DNA of 64,000 bases from Cytophaga hutchinsonii ATCC 33406 (GTDB taxonomy: Bacteria > Bacteroidota > Bacteroidia > Cytophagales > Cytophagaceae): contig NC_008255.1 of the NCBI RefSeq assembly GCF_000014145.1, positions 1,551,501 through 1,615,500 on the forward strand. The letters run 5' to 3'. The translations under genes and the position numbers were made by a program. Under the pieces are notes generated by a model. That model ran no database searches, was not told the origin of the DNA, and was given only the letters and a program-made list of their open reading frames with translations. Shown here one piece after another: positions 61,732 through 64,000 of this stretch (position 1 is the first letter of the stretch; each line of letters starts with the position of its first letter).

Positions 61732-64000
61732 CTACCTGTCCTTATTCTTTGCTTTCCAGCAAAGACGCATATCCAGTGTATTCGGATAGGCTTTATTTGT
61801 TTCGATGTTTGTTAATTCAAACTGTTTCAAACCAGGATTTATCTCAATCATATAACGGCCGATCGGTGTTGATGTAACGTAATCCGGTGCAGGGACCGGA
61901 TCCTGTGTATGCCCGTTGTCCCAGAAGCGCGATACACGCCTTGATTCCGCTTCATAGCTATTGATCGGGAAGGTATCGTAACTTCTTCCGCCCGGATGTG
62001 CGATGTGATACGTACATCCGCCAACAGATCTGCCGTTCCACGTATCAATCAGATCGAATACCAGCGGTGTATCAATCCCAATCGTCGGGTGTAGTGCGGA
62101 TGGCGGCTGCCATGCCCGGTACCGGATCCCGCATACAAACTCACCTTTTACAGGCGTTGGTTTTAACGGCACTTTGAAACCATTGCAGGCAAGCACATAC
62201 CGCGAGTCATTCATGTTGGTCAGCTTCACCTGCAGGCGCTCTAACGAGGAGTCTACATAACGCGAGGTGCCCGAGCTGGTCATTTCTTCGCCCAATACAT
62301 GCCATGGCTCAATACCCATACGGATCTGGATCTGCACGTCTTTGATGTGAACAGTTCCGTAATGCGGGAACCTGAATTCGAAGAACGGCGCCAGCCAGCT
62401 CATCTGGAATGGATATCCCGCATCATTCAGGTCACGCACAATGTCTTTCATATCCTGCTCCACAAAATGCGGCAGCATATATTTATCATGCAGCTCTGTA
62501 CCCCACGGTACAAGGTCTTTTTTATACGGCGTCTTCCAGAACCAGGCGATCAGCGTACGGATTAACAGCATCTGCACCATGCTCATCTCTTTGTGCGGCG
62601 GCATATCGAATGCTCTGAACTCGAGAATACCTAAGCGGCCGCTGGAAGAATCCGGGGAATACAATTTATCAATACATAATTCTGCTCTATGGGTGTTTCC
62701 GGTAATATCGGTCAGCAAGTGACGGAACAAACGGTCAACAAGCCAGAAGGGAATTTCATCGTGATTCGGAATCTGCGCGAAGGCAATTTCCATCTCATAT
62801 AATTTTTCATCCCGGCCTTCATCAAAGCGTGGTGCCTGGCTGGTAGGACCGATGAACGCGCCTGAAAATAAATACGAAAGGCCTGGGTGGTGTTGCCAGA
62901 ACGTTATGATACTTCTAAGCAGATCCGGTCTGCGCAGCAGCGGGCTATCGCCAGGCGTAGCACCGCCGATGGTAATGTGGTTACCGCCGCCGGTACCGGT
63001 ATGCTTGCCGTCAAGCATGAATTTCTCCGTCCCTAACCGGGTCTTAAATGCTTCCTGGTATAATACTTCCAGATTATAAGACATTTCCTTCCAGTCTTTT
63101 GCCGGATGAATATTTACTTCAATCACACCCGGATCAGGGGATACTACAAGCCGTTCAATACGATTGTCGCGTGGCGGTTCGTAGCCTTCAATGCGAACCG
63201 GGATCTGAAGTTTTTCCGCCGTCAGTTCAATCGACGTAAGCAGGTCAAGATAGTGTTCAATGTATTTAAGCGGTGGTAAGAATACATATAATATGCCATC
63301 ACGTACTTCAACACATAAAGCCGTCTTTATAAGCGGAACATAAAATAATGGCTGGGCTTCTTTTATTTCTTTTTCAATTTTTTTATGTTTCGAATGTTGC
63401 TTTTCTTCTTCAACAGCTTCATTGATTTTTCTGCGCGCGGGAGTGTCCTCATGCTCTACAATACTGCCGTAACGTGAACGTACAGTATTTGTATAATCAT
63501 TTTGCAGATAGGGAATTGTTTCAAACAGGCTGCGCTCAATTTCATAAGGCTCATATTCAGCTGCAATTTTAGAAAGCGCATCTAACGGTAATCGCAGACC
63601 AATAGGGGAGTTTCCGGGGATAAGAAATATCTCTTCACGTTTCATTCTCCACTTACCGCTTTTCCAGGAGTTCTTACTATGACTCCATTCTAATGGCAAT
63701 ACGAAACCTGCCGGTGTTTCCAGGCCTTTATCCAACAGTTGAGTTAAAGTTCTGCGCTCAATCGGATCCTTTAATGTAAAACTCATCGGATCAATATTCA
63801 CCGGGATCTTTCCTTCTGTCCACAGGAAATAAAAGATATCTTCATGTAGGGCAGAAATGTCTGAAGCCGGTACTGCAAGTGTTTTCGTCAGCTCCGTAAT
63901 AAATGCTTCGGCATCTATATGCGTATATTTTTTCTTTCCGTTTTCCAGTGCCAGTAAAGAGGTGTTCTTCCACATCGGTAAACCATCCTTGCGCCAGAAC
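61732..64000 (-). CDS. DUF2126 (transglutaminase-like family) protein, C-terminal part
   Basis: The frame is open from the right edge to a stop at 61732, about 756 residues; residues before the first Met (FWRKDGLPMW) match the family, so the start lies outside the window. The family is a very large protein with an N-terminal transglutaminase-like domain followed by DUF2126. The visible part is DUF2126: TGTGGGNHITIGGATPGDSPLLRRPDLL, LEFRAFDMPPHKEMSM, HPGGRSYDTFPINSYEAESRR, cited here only as landmarks (TGTGGGNH, EFRAFDMPPH, HPGGRSYD). Often found next to a circularly-permuted ATP-grasp partner; that partner would lie outside. The enzymatic role is not established. Confidence 0.88.
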   Translation of the reverse strand, partial: FWRKDGLPMWKNTSLLALENGKKKYTHIDAEAFITELTKTLAVPASDISALHEDIFYFLWTEGKIPVNIDPMSFTLKDPIERRTLTQLLDKGLETPAGFVLPLEWSHSKNSWKSGKWRMKREEIFLIPGNSPIGLRLPLDALSKIAAEYEPYEIERSLFETIPYLQNDYTNTVRSRYGSIVEHEDTPARRKINEAVEEEKQHSKHKKIEKEIKEAQPLFYVPLIKTALCVEVRDGILYVFLPPLKYIEHYLDLLTSIELTAEKLQIPVRIEGYEPPRDNRIERLVVSPDPGVIEVNIHPAKDWKEMSYNLEVLYQEAFKTRLGTEKFMLDGKHTGTGGGNHITIGGATPGDSPLLRRPDLLRSIITFWQHHPGLSYLFSGAFIGPTSQAPRFDEGRDEKLYEMEIAFAQIPNHDEIPFWLVDRLFRHLLTDITGNTHRAELCIDKLYSPDSSSGRLGILEFRAFDMPPHKEMSMVQMLLIRTLIAWFWKTPYKKDLVPWGTELHDKYMLPHFVEQDMKDIVRDLNDAGYPFQMSWLAPFFEFRFPHYGTVHIKDVQIQIRMGIEPWHVLGEEMTSSGTSRYVDSSLERLQVKLTNMNDSRYVLACNGFKVPLKPTPVKGEFVCGIRYRAWQPPSALHPTIGIDTPLVFDLIDTWNGRSVGGCTYHIAHPGGRSYDTFPINSYEAESRRVSRFWDNGHTQDPVPAPDYVTSTPIGRYMIEINPGLKQFELTNIETNKAYPNTLDMRLCWKAKNKDR

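Overview
The window looks like a low-GC chromosome segment from a Bacteroidota of the Cytophaga type. The evidence is two large secreted GH9 cellulases (one ending in a type IX secretion sorting domain), a short NuoG as in many Bacteroidota, a TonB receptor with an N-terminal carboxypeptidase-like domain, a lysine/alanine-rich histone-like protein and few strong Shine-Dalgarno sequences. From memory it resembles Cytophaga hutchinsonii; that is inference, not a database match.

Layout. 1-9058 (minus): two tandem paralogous GH9 cellulases. The downstream one runs off the left edge and carries eleven near-identical Ig-like repeats. 9413-21533: a stand-alone PAS protein, a U32 (RlhA-like) protein, PhnA-like and SRPBCC proteins, class I fructose-bisphosphate aldolase, membrane and lipoproteins, glycogen branching enzyme, a DnaQ-like exonuclease and Mpl. 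21770-25199: dnaB, then a REP-associated tyrosine transposase (RAYT) whose own reading frame contains a REP / 21-bp minisatellite / inverted-REP cassette. That cassette plus the gene's 3' end is repeated in tandem. 25235-27155: sulfur-handling cluster (MBL-rhodanese fusion, a small DUF6132-like gene broken by a TGA, thioredoxin). 27744-34127: histidine kinase with response regulator, SPFH protein, TPR protein, etfBA, a bifunctional nuclease and the histone H1-like protein. 34439-40162: PBP4-type D,D-carboxypeptidase, a DtxR/MntR-type repressor divergent from a TonB receptor with a palindromic operator between them, and TerC. 40257-53722 (minus): complete nuoABCDEFGHIJKLMN complex I operon followed by a DedA gene. 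54010-64000: CNNM/CBS protein, small hypotheticals, hldD, a BtuF/BtuC-like transporter pair without ATPase, a QueD-like enzyme, lpxB and the C-terminal part of a DUF2126 protein running off the right edge.

Themes: cellulose breakdown (GH9 pair) and carbon storage (GlgB); respiration (Nuo, Etf); envelope building (Mpl, PBP4, HldD, LpxB); and metal balance (repressor, TonB receptor, TerC). Most operons end in clear hairpin terminators. No rRNA, tRNA or CRISPR array was seen. The most unusual structure is the RAYT locus at 23433-25199.
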